A stretch of 8,998 nucleotides of DNA from Caldisericaceae bacterium (GCA_021160885.1 JAGHBR010000404.1:1-8998), one strand, 5' to 3'; numbered from the stretch's first letter, positions 1 through 5,971 are shown. Notes: generated from the sequence alone by a model not told the origin. Numbers and translations: made by a program.

Positions 1-96
1 ATTGAATTTTACAACAATGATTATGTGCATTCAGCTTTAAATGGTAGGAGTCCTAATGAATTTTTGCGCGAATACTATCTCAAAAATGCCGCTTAA
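1..96 (+). pseudogene. DDE transposase, C-terminal end only (cut by window edge)
   Basis: The frame is open from base 1 to a TAA at 94-96 and gives 31 residues. They contain FYNNDYVHSALNGRSPNEFL, the tail of the integrase-core (rve/rve_3) transposases of the IS3/IS481 type, where a Y-N-x-x-R/Y-x-H-S-A-L-x-G-x-(T/S)-P-x-E-F motif closes the catalytic domain near the last catalytic Glu. The rest of the gene lies to the left of the window, so I cannot tell whether it is intact; it is typed as a fragment only because just the end is visible. It reads towards the disrupted cytochrome b gene and stops about 25-30 bp before the element's end, which is normal for these elements. Family membership is fairly sure; the subgroup is not. 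Confidence 0.82.
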
Positions 97-98
97 AA

Positions 99-125
99 TT
101 GTCTTGACTTTTGGGGTCCATTACA
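99..125 (-). repeat. Probable right terminal inverted repeat of the insertion sequence
   Basis: The last bases before cytochrome b sequence resumes read, on the minus strand, TGTAATGGACCCCAAAAG followed by TCAAGACAA. The 5'-TG start, the GGACCCC block and the position 3' of the transposase stop fit a transposase-binding terminal repeat. The partner repeat cannot be seen, so the exact length is inferred. Confidence 0.55.
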
Positions 126-420
126 ACAACCAACTTTTCCAGTGATAGCTTTTAAACGATTGTTTCAATAAACATTCTACCACATGCAAAAGCAGGGCGA
201 TTAAAAATAGATCACCCGCATAAGCATGACAACTATGTAGGAAATGGCCAAACAAGCCACTGTTAACAATAGCACTGACACTTTCAAAAGGTGCGGCGGC
301 TGATCGAAAACCGGGAATGATCAGAATTCCACTAATCAGCGCAATTATTAAACTACTCAGCGTAATTTCACCTAATTTTGGCAACCAGTAACGATTGCGA
401 AACAATTGATCGTAATTCAC
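121..420 (-). pseudogene. Cytochrome b (b6-type) N-terminal fragment, truncated by insertion sequence
   Basis: The 99-residue reading frame matches the start of the membrane cytochrome b of Rieske/cytochrome b quinol oxidases. It has an amphipathic start, a first membrane helix at about residues 18-37, and a second helix at about 58-82. H65 and H79 are 14 residues apart, the spacing of the helix-B heme ligands of this family. Complete b6-type proteins exceed 200 residues and carry a second His pair in helix D, which is missing here. Homology stops at residue 97-98 (WKSWL), and the TAA at 121-123 lies in or against the insertion-sequence end. The start is GTG (418-420), overlapping the Rieske stop as GTGA, so translation is coupled. 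The remainder probably lies beyond the element, off the window. A protein with one heme-ligand pair would not be a working cytochrome b. Confidence 0.8.
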
Positions 421-815
421 AGGGACACCACTATGGTTGAAGGTTGAGAGCTTCGTTCAAAGGGCAGATGTTTTAAATTCTTTTTGGCTGGGCCTTGCAA
501 ATATTTTCCGTCCAGACTAAACTGACTGCCGTGGCAGGGACAAATAAATCGTTGCCCTGTTTGATCCAATTTCACTTTACAACCCAAATGCGGGCAGGTT
601 CGGGACAGCACATCAATTTTTTGCCCGATACGTAAAACGACAATTTCATGTTCTACTTGTATTTGATCGGAGCGCATCTCAATTTTCAATCGTCGCCTGG
701 CGGGCAGCAAAGACTTTGTAAAACGAGCCGTTATAAAGGTCACTAGCCCGACAATGGCTGAAGAGATAATCTGTAAAGCTTTTCGACGAGACGTTTTAAA
801 CTCTTTACCATTCAT
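417..815 (-). CDS. Rieske [2Fe-2S] iron-sulfur protein of a Rieske/cytochrome b complex
   Basis: This is a 132-residue protein with both Rieske boxes. Box 1 is CPHLGC (C74, H76, C79) and box 2 is CPCHGS (C92, C94, H95, S97). C74, H76, C92 and H95 would bind the cluster, and C79-C94 would form the conserved disulfide. The N-terminus has a twin-arginine-like stretch (SRRKAL, residues 9-14) followed by a hydrophobic helix at about 15-32, so the cluster domain is expected outside the cytoplasmic membrane, anchored by this helix and exported folded by Tat. It would take electrons from quinol with cytochrome b, whose gene follows with a 4-bp overlap. An in-frame stop at 828-830 makes the ATG at 813-815 the first usable start. 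No Shine-Dalgarno sequence precedes it. Because cytochrome b is disrupted, the protein may be expressed without its partner. Confidence 0.92.
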   Translation of the reverse strand: MNGKEFKTSRRKALQIISSAIVGLVTFITARFTKSLLPARRRLKIEMRSDQIQVEHEIVVLRIGQKIDVLSRTCPHLGCKVKLDQTGQRFICPCHGSQFSLDGKYLQGPAKKNLKHLPFERSSQPSTIVVSL

Positions 816-824
816 ACATTCAAT

Positions 825-853
825 AATCTATTGAGAATAAAGATGTTGTTCAA
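825..853 (-). promoter_or_regulatory. Possible promoter for the Rieske gene, giving a near-leaderless mRNA
   Basis: On the minus strand a TTGAAC (848-853) and a TAGATT (825-830) are separated by 17 bp. The -10-like hexamer ends only 9 bases before the ATG, so the transcript would start about 3 bases upstream of the start codon. That would fit the absence of a ribosome-binding site. Both hexamers are 4/6 matches in A/T-rich DNA, so this is weak evidence. Confidence 0.3.
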
Positions 854-974
854 ATTAAAATTGAAGCGCATTGGGTAAGAATCTAAATCATACCTGGTCA
901 AAATAATTCAAGAGATCTGTTAAAATGAGGTCGGCGGAGGTTTAGAGAGTTAATGGTGTAAAGGTGTAAGAGTA

Positions 975-1027
975 TAAGAGTTAAGGGTATTTTGGTTGAA
1001 TGGAGCTAAAAGTTAAGAGTTAAGGGT
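975..1027 (+). repeat. Direct repeats of TAAGAGTTAAGGGT
   Basis: Two exact 14-bp copies lie at 975-988 and 1014-1027, 39 bp apart. They sit within a longer stretch (about 945-1045) of degenerate purine-rich words such as GGTGTAAGAG, TATAAGAG and GGGTTGAAGGGT. A third copy with one inserted base, TAAGAGATTAAGGG, lies at 1406-1419, beyond the palindromic element. The tract looks like an eroded short tandem repeat and not a protein-binding array. Confidence 0.6.
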
Positions 1028-1068
1028 TGAAGGGTAAATAGTAAAAAGGTGCGTCTTTAAAGTGGTTT

Positions 1069-1209
1069 AAACCCCATCCTTCTGACTCCCTTCCCTTTGT
1101 CAAAGGGAAGCTTTGATTAGAGGGAATTGGCTCGACAGCGAAAAAATTGATTCCCTTCCCTGCTGGCAGGGAAGGGTGGCCGAGGCGAAGCCGAGGTTGG
1201 GATGGGTCG
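1069..1209. repeat. REP/REPIN- or MITE-like palindromic element
   Basis: The left part begins ACCCCATCC and contains a hairpin with 10-bp arms (CTTCCCTTTG at 1090-1099 and its complement at 1101-1110, one-base loop). The right part contains a hairpin with 11-bp arms (CCCTTCCCTGC at 1153-1163 and its complement at 1166-1176, two-base loop), then CCGAGG twice, and ends GGGATGGGTCG. Read on the minus strand, the right part also starts CGACCCATCC and proceeds to CCCTTCCCTGC. The two halves are thus related units in inverted orientation around a spacer at about 1112-1150. This is the layout of REP doublets and of small non-autonomous elements. No coding sequence belongs to it. Copy number elsewhere in the genome is not visible. 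Confidence 0.6.
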
Positions 1210-1534
1210 AAAAAACAAAGTTTAAAATGAAAATTGTCAAAGAACTGATTTATTTTGGGCATCAGAGACATGATCCCTTTACTTCTTCCCTAACCGGAAA
1301 TACGGAAGAAGATTTCATGTTTCGAAATTCGAGTTTCGTATTTTTTAATCTTTGGGATGTGGCTAAATAGAAATTCTCTGGAATGCATCGACTTAGGTGG
1401 ATAATTAAGAGATTAAGGGATAAAGTGACAGAGGCATAAGCCTTGGTTTCAGAAATCATAAATTAACAAGCAATGCAGAGGAGCGCATCAAAAGCCGTTA
1501 TTAAAGGGAATTAATTTGTAAAAGTCATTTAATT

Positions 1535-1561
1535 TTGCATCAAATTTTAAGAAAGTATAGT
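1535..1561 (+). promoter_or_regulatory. Weak candidate promoter for the aldo/keto reductase gene
   Basis: TTGCAT (1535-1540) and TATAGT (1556-1561) are 15 bp apart, with the -10-like element 32 bases before the ATG. The spacing is short and the DNA is A/T-rich, so chance is a real alternative. Confidence 0.3.
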
Positions 1562-1593
1562 TTTAAGAAACAACTTGTAAAAAGGAATAAACT

Positions 1594-2553
1594 ATGCAAT
1601 ACAAACAATTGGGCAAACGAGGGCCGATGGTTTCAACGATTGGTTTTGGCGCCTGGGCCATTGGCGGCATGAACTGGGGCAAAACAGATGACGAAGTATC
1701 CCTTCGCGCGTTAAATGAGGCCATTGATCAGGGCGTTACCCTGATCGACACCGCCGATGTTTATGGCTTCGGTCATTCAGAAGAATTAATTGCCAAAATC
1801 ATTAAAAAACGGGGCAAAAAGAACATCATCATTGCCACCAAAGCGGGTAATGATTTTTATTTTGCCAGTGAAGAAGATGACCAGGGCTATGGTCCCATTC
1901 GACAGAATTACAAAAAAGACTACATTCTGTTTGCTGCAGAACAAAGCCTAAAGCGGCTTGGCCTTGAAGCGTTGGACATTTTGCAGCTCCATAGCCCGAA
2001 CCTGGACAAACTGAAACAGGATGAACCCTGGGAAGCGCTGGAACAACTTAAAAAAGAGGGCAAAATTCTGCACGCCGGCCTTAGTATTCAATCTTTTAAA
2101 GAAACTGAACAGGCCCACCTATTGGATTTACATCCTGACATTCTGGATTCCATTCAGGTACGCTATAATCTATTGGAGCGTGAAGCAGAAAAAATTCTTT
2201 TCCCCAAAGCATTGAAATTTGGCATTGGAGTTATTGTACGCATTCCATTGCTCTTTGGCTTTTTAACCGGCAAGTTCAACCGCAACAGCAAATTCAGCGA
2301 GGATGACCACCGACGCATGAATCTTTCACCAGAAAGAATGGGAGAATATTTCAAAAGCCTGGATAAGGTAAAACCGCTATTTGAGCATTTTCCGGATCAG
2401 TCCATGGCTCAGGTCAGTTTACGCTTTTGTATAAGTCATCCGGCCTGCCAAACCGCTATTCCCGGTGCTAAAATGCCGGAACAGGCGCGAGAAAATTGTT
2501 CGGCTTCTGACCTTGGTCCCATTCCCATGGAATTGATCCCTGCTCTTGAGTAA
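1594..2553 (+). CDS. Aldo/keto reductase (NADPH-dependent oxidoreductase)
   Basis: This 319-residue protein has the full length and layout of an (alpha/beta)8-barrel aldo/keto reductase. It starts with the family's KLG/QLG-x-x-G-x-x-V-S-x-x-G-F-G signature (residues 5-19). The catalytic tetrad is visible as D52 and Y57 (in IDTADVYG), K83 (in ATKAG) and H133 (in LQLHSP). Near the C-terminus, AIPGAK followed by EQARENCSAS (about residues 288-304) is the phosphate-binding segment that holds NADP(H). The substrate cannot be told; the family reduces a wide range of aldehydes and ketones, and paralogues often have no assigned role. It is cytoplasmic, with no signal peptide. The ATG is supported by AAAGGAA at 1581-1587, six bases upstream. 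It appears to be monocistronic: the next gene has its own promoter-like sequence. Confidence 0.93.
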   Translation: MQYKQLGKRGPMVSTIGFGAWAIGGMNWGKTDDEVSLRALNEAIDQGVTLIDTADVYGFGHSEELIAKIIKKRGKKNIIIATKAGNDFYFASEEDDQGYGPIRQNYKKDYILFAAEQSLKRLGLEALDILQLHSPNLDKLKQDEPWEALEQLKKEGKILHAGLSIQSFKETEQAHLLDLHPDILDSIQVRYNLLEREAEKILFPKALKFGIGVIVRIPLLFGFLTGKFNRNSKFSEDDHRRMNLSPERMGEYFKSLDKVKPLFEHFPDQSMAQVSLRFCISHPACQTAIPGAKMPEQARENCSASDLGPIPMELIPALE

Positions 2554-2595
2554 TGGCTGATCATTTTTAGTTCAGTTCTAAATTGCATTTAAATT

Positions 2596-2622
2596 TTTAC
2601 AGCAAAAGCCGAGTATTATAAT
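2596..2622 (+). promoter_or_regulatory. Candidate sigma-70-type promoter for the CheY-like gene
   Basis: A perfect TATAAT lies at 2617-2622, preceded by TTTACA at 2596-2601 (15 bp spacing) or by the overlapping TTTTTA at 2594-2599 (17 bp spacing). Transcription would start near 2629, leaving a leader of about 23 bases that includes the ribosome-binding site GAGGG at 2642-2646. Confidence 0.5.
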
Positions 2623-2651
2623 AAGAAGCAAAAAAACATTTGAGGGCCAAA

Positions 2652-3077
2652 ATGCGAATTCTGATTGCTGAAGATGTTCAACTAATGCAAAAATTACTTG
2701 GTAAACTTTTGGAGCCCTATGGTGAGCTGTCCTTTGCGAAAGACGGGCAAGAGGCTCTATCAAAATTCCAGGAATCTATTCAATCTAAAAAATTTTTTGA
2801 TTTAATCTGCCTTGATATCAATTTACCCCGTATTAATGGTCTTGAAATATTAAAAAATATCCGAGCCGGGGAAAAACTGAATCACATTCCGATCAAGAAT
2901 CGGGCAAAAATCCTGATGGTAAGTTCAACTAATGATGCTGAGGTAGTCGTAAAGGCAATTAATCTTGGTTGTAACGGGTACATCGTAAAACCGTTCAGTA
3001 AGAACAAAATTGTTAGTGAATTAAAAAAATTAGGGCTAATCCAGGCCAAAGAACAGCTCCAGGCAAGTACCGATTAA
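2652..3077 (+). CDS. Stand-alone CheY-like response regulator receiver protein
   Basis: From the ATG at 2652 the protein has 141 residues, one receiver domain and no output domain. E7 and D8 form the acidic pocket, D55 (in LICLDINLPRINGLEIL) is the phosphoacceptor, S91 or S92 sits at the conserved Ser/Thr position, and K113 (in VKPF) is the conserved Lys; Y110 corresponds to the switch aromatic residue. The insert between helix 3 and strand 4 (about residues 72-86) is slightly longer than in CheY. Such proteins signal by protein contact, for example to a flagellar motor, a kinase or a phosphorelay. An in-frame TTG at 2640 is possible, but it overlaps the good ribosome-binding site GAGGG (2642-2646), so ATG is preferred. 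No kinase or chemotaxis gene is nearby. Its stop shares bases with that of the convergent cytochrome gene. Confidence 0.88.
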   Translation: MRILIAEDVQLMQKLLGKLLEPYGELSFAKDGQEALSKFQESIQSKKFFDLICLDINLPRINGLEILKNIRAGEKLNHIPIKNRAKILMVSSTNDAEVVVKAINLGCNGYIVKPFSKNKIVSELKKLGLIQAKEQLQASTD

Positions 3078-4573
3078 GGTGCCAGACCGGTGTGGCACTC
3101 TGTACACAATAACTCCTTCCAATCTTCACCAATATCTTCAGGATGACGAAATTCAATTGACTGTCCAATTTTTGCTGCTTCAAAATCATCTTCTGGTCCC
3201 TGAGCATTAATCACATGGCATTGTTCACAATTTTTCGAAATCACCTGTCCGTTTTCACTGGCATGCTGGTCATTGTGACACCTAAAACAACCATTAAATT
3301 CAAGATGCCCAATATTGTTCGGATAATGAGACCAGTTGACTCTCATTTCAGGAAAGTTATTTCGGGAGAAATACTTTTGTATGCCCTGAACGGCCTGTTT
3401 AACCAGCAAAGAATCCGATTCGTAAATTTCCTGGTAATTCTCCTGATAGTAAGTGGTAATCACACTATCGATAAAAGCGAACGCTGTTGGAGTATCAGAT
3501 AAATCTTTGGCCTGGTCACACACTTCAATGGCCTGCGCTTTGATTTCCGGTAATCGCACCGGAATGTCTCCGGCCGTCATGCCTTCGTTAATAAATAAAG
3601 CCGGTGGATTGTACTGGTGCGAAGGTCGGTTGTGACAATCCATACAGTCCATGGTTCGTATTTCATAATTGCTAAGATCGCCTTCGATAGGTTCCTCCGG
3701 ATCCTGGTAAACAACCGATTCTCCTGTTTTTAAATTGCGGTAGCGCACCCATGGGATTGTCTGTCTGGCGCTGTCGGTGGCGATGTATTCAACACGCACA
3801 TCCGGATTGATATGCCAGTGAATACCTTCCTGCAAACCTAAAGCGGAATGTTCGGGACCGATTTTCATGGTTAGCTGGATGGTCCATTTTGTGTTTTCTT
3901 CATCAGGTAAATAATGGTATTCGGTGCGCAGTTTATGTTCATAAAATTTTTGTGGCCAATGACATCTCTCACAGGTTTCACGGGCAGGACGTAAGTTGTG
4001 GATAGGTGTAGGAATGGGGCGCGGATATTTATTAAATGTAACAGAGTAAACCTGATACAGCCCGGACAGCTTGGAACGCACATACCAATCTGCTCCTTCG
4101 CCTACATGGCATTCTACACAAGCTACACGGGCATGAGGAGAATGTTGGTAAGCCGTGTACTCGGGTCGCATAACTTCGTGACACAATTCTCCACAAAATA
4201 CAACGGACTCAGTAAGCCTAAACGCTTCATAACTGCCAACCGCTGTCAACAAAATAAAAATTGCTGTTCCCCAGACAAAGATCATTAATGCATTGCGCTG
4301 GGGCTTTTGATTTAAGTCAATTACCGGCCATTTTTTCTCAACAACCAGCTTCTTCTTGTGCGATAGGAACATGCCTACCGGTATTAAAATCAAACCCAAA
4401 ACTAAAAGGCCGGGTAATAAAATAAAGGTAATTAATCCTAAATAGGTACCTCCTGCCCCGGTCAACCACGAAATAATCAACAAAAAAATGATAAGAAATA
4501 ATGCCACAAAAGCAATCATCGCTCCCGTTAAAGAGAGCCAATTTTTAGCTGATTGCGGTACTTCTAATTTCAC
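3074..4573 (-). CDS. Membrane-anchored seven-heme c-type cytochrome, NapC/NirT type, ImcH-like quinol dehydrogenase
   Basis: This 499-residue protein has three membrane helices at about residues 16-38, 44-70 and 95-114, then a periplasmic domain with seven heme attachment sites. One is CX3CH (C127-H132, CGELCH); six are CXXCH, at C152, C201, C310, C429, C449 and C490. The stretch from FCGELCHEVM through SPHARVACVECH to LRPARETCERCHWP is the NapC/NirT heme module in the version seen in multiheme quinone-oxidising cytochromes. From memory, Geobacter ImcH shares the three helices, seven hemes and about 500-residue length. The likely role is to take electrons from menaquinol and pass them to periplasmic carriers. 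The start is GTG at 4571-4573, after GGGGGAAG (4578-4585). A c-type maturation system is needed and is not in view. The function is inferred from the family; the precise electron acceptor is unknown. Confidence 0.88.
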   Translation of the reverse strand: MKLEVPQSAKNWLSLTGAMIAFVALFLIIFLLIISWLTGAGGTYLGLITFILLPGLLVLGLILIPVGMFLSHKKKLVVEKKWPVIDLNQKPQRNALMIFVWGTAIFILLTAVGSYEAFRLTESVVFCGELCHEVMRPEYTAYQHSPHARVACVECHVGEGADWYVRSKLSGLYQVYSVTFNKYPRPIPTPIHNLRPARETCERCHWPQKFYEHKLRTEYHYLPDEENTKWTIQLTMKIGPEHSALGLQEGIHWHINPDVRVEYIATDSARQTIPWVRYRNLKTGESVVYQDPEEPIEGDLSNYEIRTMDCMDCHNRPSHQYNPPALFINEGMTAGDIPVRLPEIKAQAIEVCDQAKDLSDTPTAFAFIDSVITTYYQENYQEIYESDSLLVKQAVQGIQKYFSRNNFPEMRVNWSHYPNNIGHLEFNGCFRCHNDQHASENGQVISKNCEQCHVINAQGPEDDFEAAKIGQSIEFRHPEDIGEDWKELLCTECHTGLAP

Positions 4574-4610
4574 AACTCTTCCCCCGATGTAAATTCTTCA
4601 TTCATTACTT

Positions 4611-4639
4611 ATTCTAAAAAAAAGTACAATTCGTCTCAA
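4611..4639 (-). promoter_or_regulatory. Probable sigma-70-type promoter of the multiheme cytochrome gene
   Basis: On the minus strand TTGAGA (4634-4639) and TAGAAT (4611-4616) are exactly 17 bp apart, both close to consensus. Transcription would start near 4604 and leave a leader of about 30 bases containing the GGGGGAAG ribosome-binding site. Confidence 0.5.
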
Positions 4640-4660
4640 ATAAAAATTATTCAAAATATT

Positions 4661-4696
4661 CGACCTACCTGACTAAATTACGACCTAATTGTCGAA
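4661..4696. promoter_or_regulatory. Candidate regulator-binding site: CGACCTA repeats and CGAC-N6-GTCG palindrome
   Basis: CGACCTA occurs at 4661-4667 and again at 4681-4687, exactly 20 bp (about two helical turns) apart. The second copy is half of the inverted repeat CGAC-N6-GTCG (4681-4694), and TTCGAC (4659-4664) is mirrored by GTCGAA (4691-4696). The cluster lies about 35-70 bp upstream of the -24/-12-like element and also upstream of the minus-strand promoter, so a bound dimer pair could act on both genes. The NtrC-type protein encoded at 5985 is the obvious candidate; this is inference from position. Confidence 0.4.
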
Positions 4697-4727
4697 AATT
4701 TGGCCAAAAATTTGTTTTTGAGCTCAA

Positions 4728-4749
4728 TGGCATGTAATTTGTATTGACA
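4728..4749 (+). promoter_or_regulatory. Candidate promoter of the barrel/regulator operon: sigma-54-like -24/-12, overlapping a TTGACA
   Basis: TGGCATG-N4-TTGTA (4728-4743) matches the sigma-54 consensus TGGCACG-N4-TTGCA except at two positions, with GG and GT at the correct 12-bp distance. One mismatch is in the normally important -12 GC. A poorer copy with the same spacing starts at 4701 (TGGCCAA-N4-TTGTT). Directly after it, TTGACA (4744-4749) is a perfect -35 hexamer, but the best -10 at 18 bp is only AATTAT. Either sigma factor could therefore serve this operon. The presence of a sigma-54 activator gene in the same transcript favours the first reading. Confidence 0.38.
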
Positions 4750-4795
4750 ACGTAAAATGAAAATACGAATTATTTAATGCCAAAATGGTAAAAAT

Positions 4796-5971
4796 ATGAA
4801 CAAAATCATTGCAATTTGCCTGTTCTTGATAATTAGTAGAAGTTTTTCTCAGATAAGTATTTCGCCGCAGATTTCAACTTTTTACACGGACAATCTTTAC
4901 CGTTCTCCGCAAAAAACAGGCGATTGGCTTTCTAATTTTGCCATTAATCTGGTTTATGAGCATCCCAACTTTCCATTTAGTTTTAACCTTGTACCGGAAT
5001 ACAACTGGTACAAAGAACATACACAGCAGAATTTTGCTTTCGTGAATACTTCTCTTGAATATTACCCTTTTCTTGATAAAAACGAAATCTGGCAGTTTTA
5101 TGGTTCATTAGACTGGGCTACGCGTTTGAACAAAGAAGATTACAAGTTTTACAACTACCAACAACTTCGCATGAGTGTGGCACTTTATCGGGATGGCGAT
5201 TTTGCACTGAATCAATGGACTTACCAACTCCAATGGCGTAATTTTGACCAATATGATGCGCTTTCCAGTGTTAGCAACTATTTTAACTGGCAATTTAACA
5301 AGCCCTTACCCACCAGAACAACTTTAATCGCCAATGTTGGTCTGGCTTCTCGTTATTACGAGAACCAAATTCGTTACATTGTCATCAATGATACTTTAGA
5401 CTGGAGTAACTGGCGAAGTAGTGGGCGTAATCAACGGCCACCAAGAATCATTACGCGCACGATCCCTGTCAATTCAAATCCGGTGAATTTGAATCAACTG
5501 CAATGTTCCATCCGTCTGGCTCAAAATATTTTGCCGACACTTGGTGTTTATCTTCAATACCGTAAAAGCTTTGATTTGGCTTCTTCCGGGCTGTTTCAAA
5601 ATTATGCGTCGTATTTAGGTGATGATGAGTTATTTGACGATCCATTGAGTTATTTAAACAATGAATGGTCCTCACAAATCACATGGTTAATGCCCGGCCG
5701 GTGGAAATTACAACTTCATTCCAATTTTAACAGAAAACGTTACCTTAAAGAAACGGCTTTCATTTCTGAAAATGATCCCACAGGATCCGGAAATTTAAGA
5801 AGAGACACCAAAATAGATTGCGCTTTAAATTTGAGCAAAAAGTTTATAGTTAAGGACAAATGGACATTGAACTTAGACGGCCAAATTTATTATGTACAAA
5901 ATCAGTCCAATAGCTATTGGTTTGATTACACTAATTTGATATGGGGCTTGAATCTAAATCTCATTTTTTAA
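4796..5971 (+). CDS. Outer-membrane beta-barrel protein of unknown family
   Basis: This 391-residue protein begins with a Sec signal peptide: MNK, a hydrophobic core to about residue 13, and cleavage probably after S18 (SFS/Q). The mature part is rich in alternating aromatic/polar strands with Tyr, Trp, Phe and Asn, such as FSFNLVPEYNWY, WQFYGSLDWATRL and WTYQLQWRNF. It ends in LNLNLIF, a strand with terminal Phe like the Bam recognition signal of outer-membrane barrels. I do not recognise the family. The length would allow roughly 14-18 strands. C8 lies inside the hydrophobic core and is not a lipobox. There are no heme motifs, so it is not itself a cytochrome. It is probably co-transcribed with the NtrC-type gene 13 bp downstream and diverges from the multiheme cytochrome. 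Its role could be a porin, an uptake channel or the barrel of an electron conduit. The ribosome-binding site is weak, and ATG 4796 is chosen because the signal peptide starts there. Confidence 0.8.
   Translation: MNKIIAICLFLIISRSFSQISISPQISTFYTDNLYRSPQKTGDWLSNFAINLVYEHPNFPFSFNLVPEYNWYKEHTQQNFAFVNTSLEYYPFLDKNEIWQFYGSLDWATRLNKEDYKFYNYQQLRMSVALYRDGDFALNQWTYQLQWRNFDQYDALSSVSNYFNWQFNKPLPTRTTLIANVGLASRYYENQIRYIVINDTLDWSNWRSSGRNQRPPRIITRTIPVNSNPVNLNQLQCSIRLAQNILPTLGVYLQYRKSFDLASSGLFQNYASYLGDDELFDDPLSYLNNEWSSQITWLMPGRWKLQLHSNFNRKRYLKETAFISENDPTGSGNLRRDTKIDCALNLSKKFIVKDKWTLNLDGQIYYVQNQSNSYWFDYTNLIWGLNLNLIF

Larger units (their letters stand above)
1..125 (+). mobile_element. Right end of an insertion sequence (IS3-like)
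   Basis: The transposase tail is followed by a short non-coding end and then, without a gap, by the interior of a cytochrome b gene on the other strand. The element therefore ends at about 120-125. Read from outside inwards on the minus strand, the end is TGTAATGGACCCCAAAAG and on into TCAAGACAA. This has the 5'-TG terminus usual for IS3-family elements, with a run of C followed by AAAAGT. Two boundaries are possible: after TCCA at 120, or after TTACA at 125. I prefer 125, because it begins with 5'-TG and because the in-frame stop of the cytochrome b fragment then belongs to the element. The left end and the target duplication are outside the window. Confidence 0.7.
816..1593. other. Long intergenic region with repeats and no credible gene
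   Basis: Between the Rieske start and the aldo/keto reductase start I find no gene. The open frames at 1020-1271 (-), 1113-1370 (+) and 1262-1459 (-) run through palindromic or low-complexity repeats, lack ribosome-binding sites and give protein sequence without recognisable domains. The region holds degenerate TAAGAGTTAAGGGT repeats (975-1027, with a variant at 1406-1419), a two-armed palindromic element (1069-1209), and an inverted repeat CTTCTTCC/GGAAGAAG (1282-1289 and 1304-1311, 14-base loop). The last 60 bases probably contain the promoter of the next gene. Confidence 0.7.

Noticed and set aside
1020..1271. 83-codon open frame on the minus strand
   Set aside because: It reads across the palindromic repeat element (PSQPRLRLGHPSLPAGKG is the repeat translated), has no ribosome-binding site and no domain.
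1282..1311. Inverted repeat CTTCTTCC/GGAAGAAG as a terminator or RNA element
   Set aside because: The loop is 14 bases, there is no T run after it and no gene ends nearby on either strand. It is noted only as part of the intergenic description.
1113..1370. 85-codon open frame on the plus strand, including a possible inner ATG at 1228
   Set aside because: It also crosses the repeat element, lacks a ribosome-binding site, and its composition does not resemble the real genes in the window.
2640..2651. TTG at 2640 as the start of the CheY-like protein
   Set aside because: It overlaps the GAGGG ribosome-binding site that fits the ATG at 2652, and receiver domains normally begin right at strand 1 (MRILIAED).
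4796..4822. Lipoprotein reading of the barrel protein, based on Cys 8
   Set aside because: The Cys is inside the hydrophobic core with more hydrophobic residues after it, not at the end of the core as in a lipobox. A standard signal peptide fits better.
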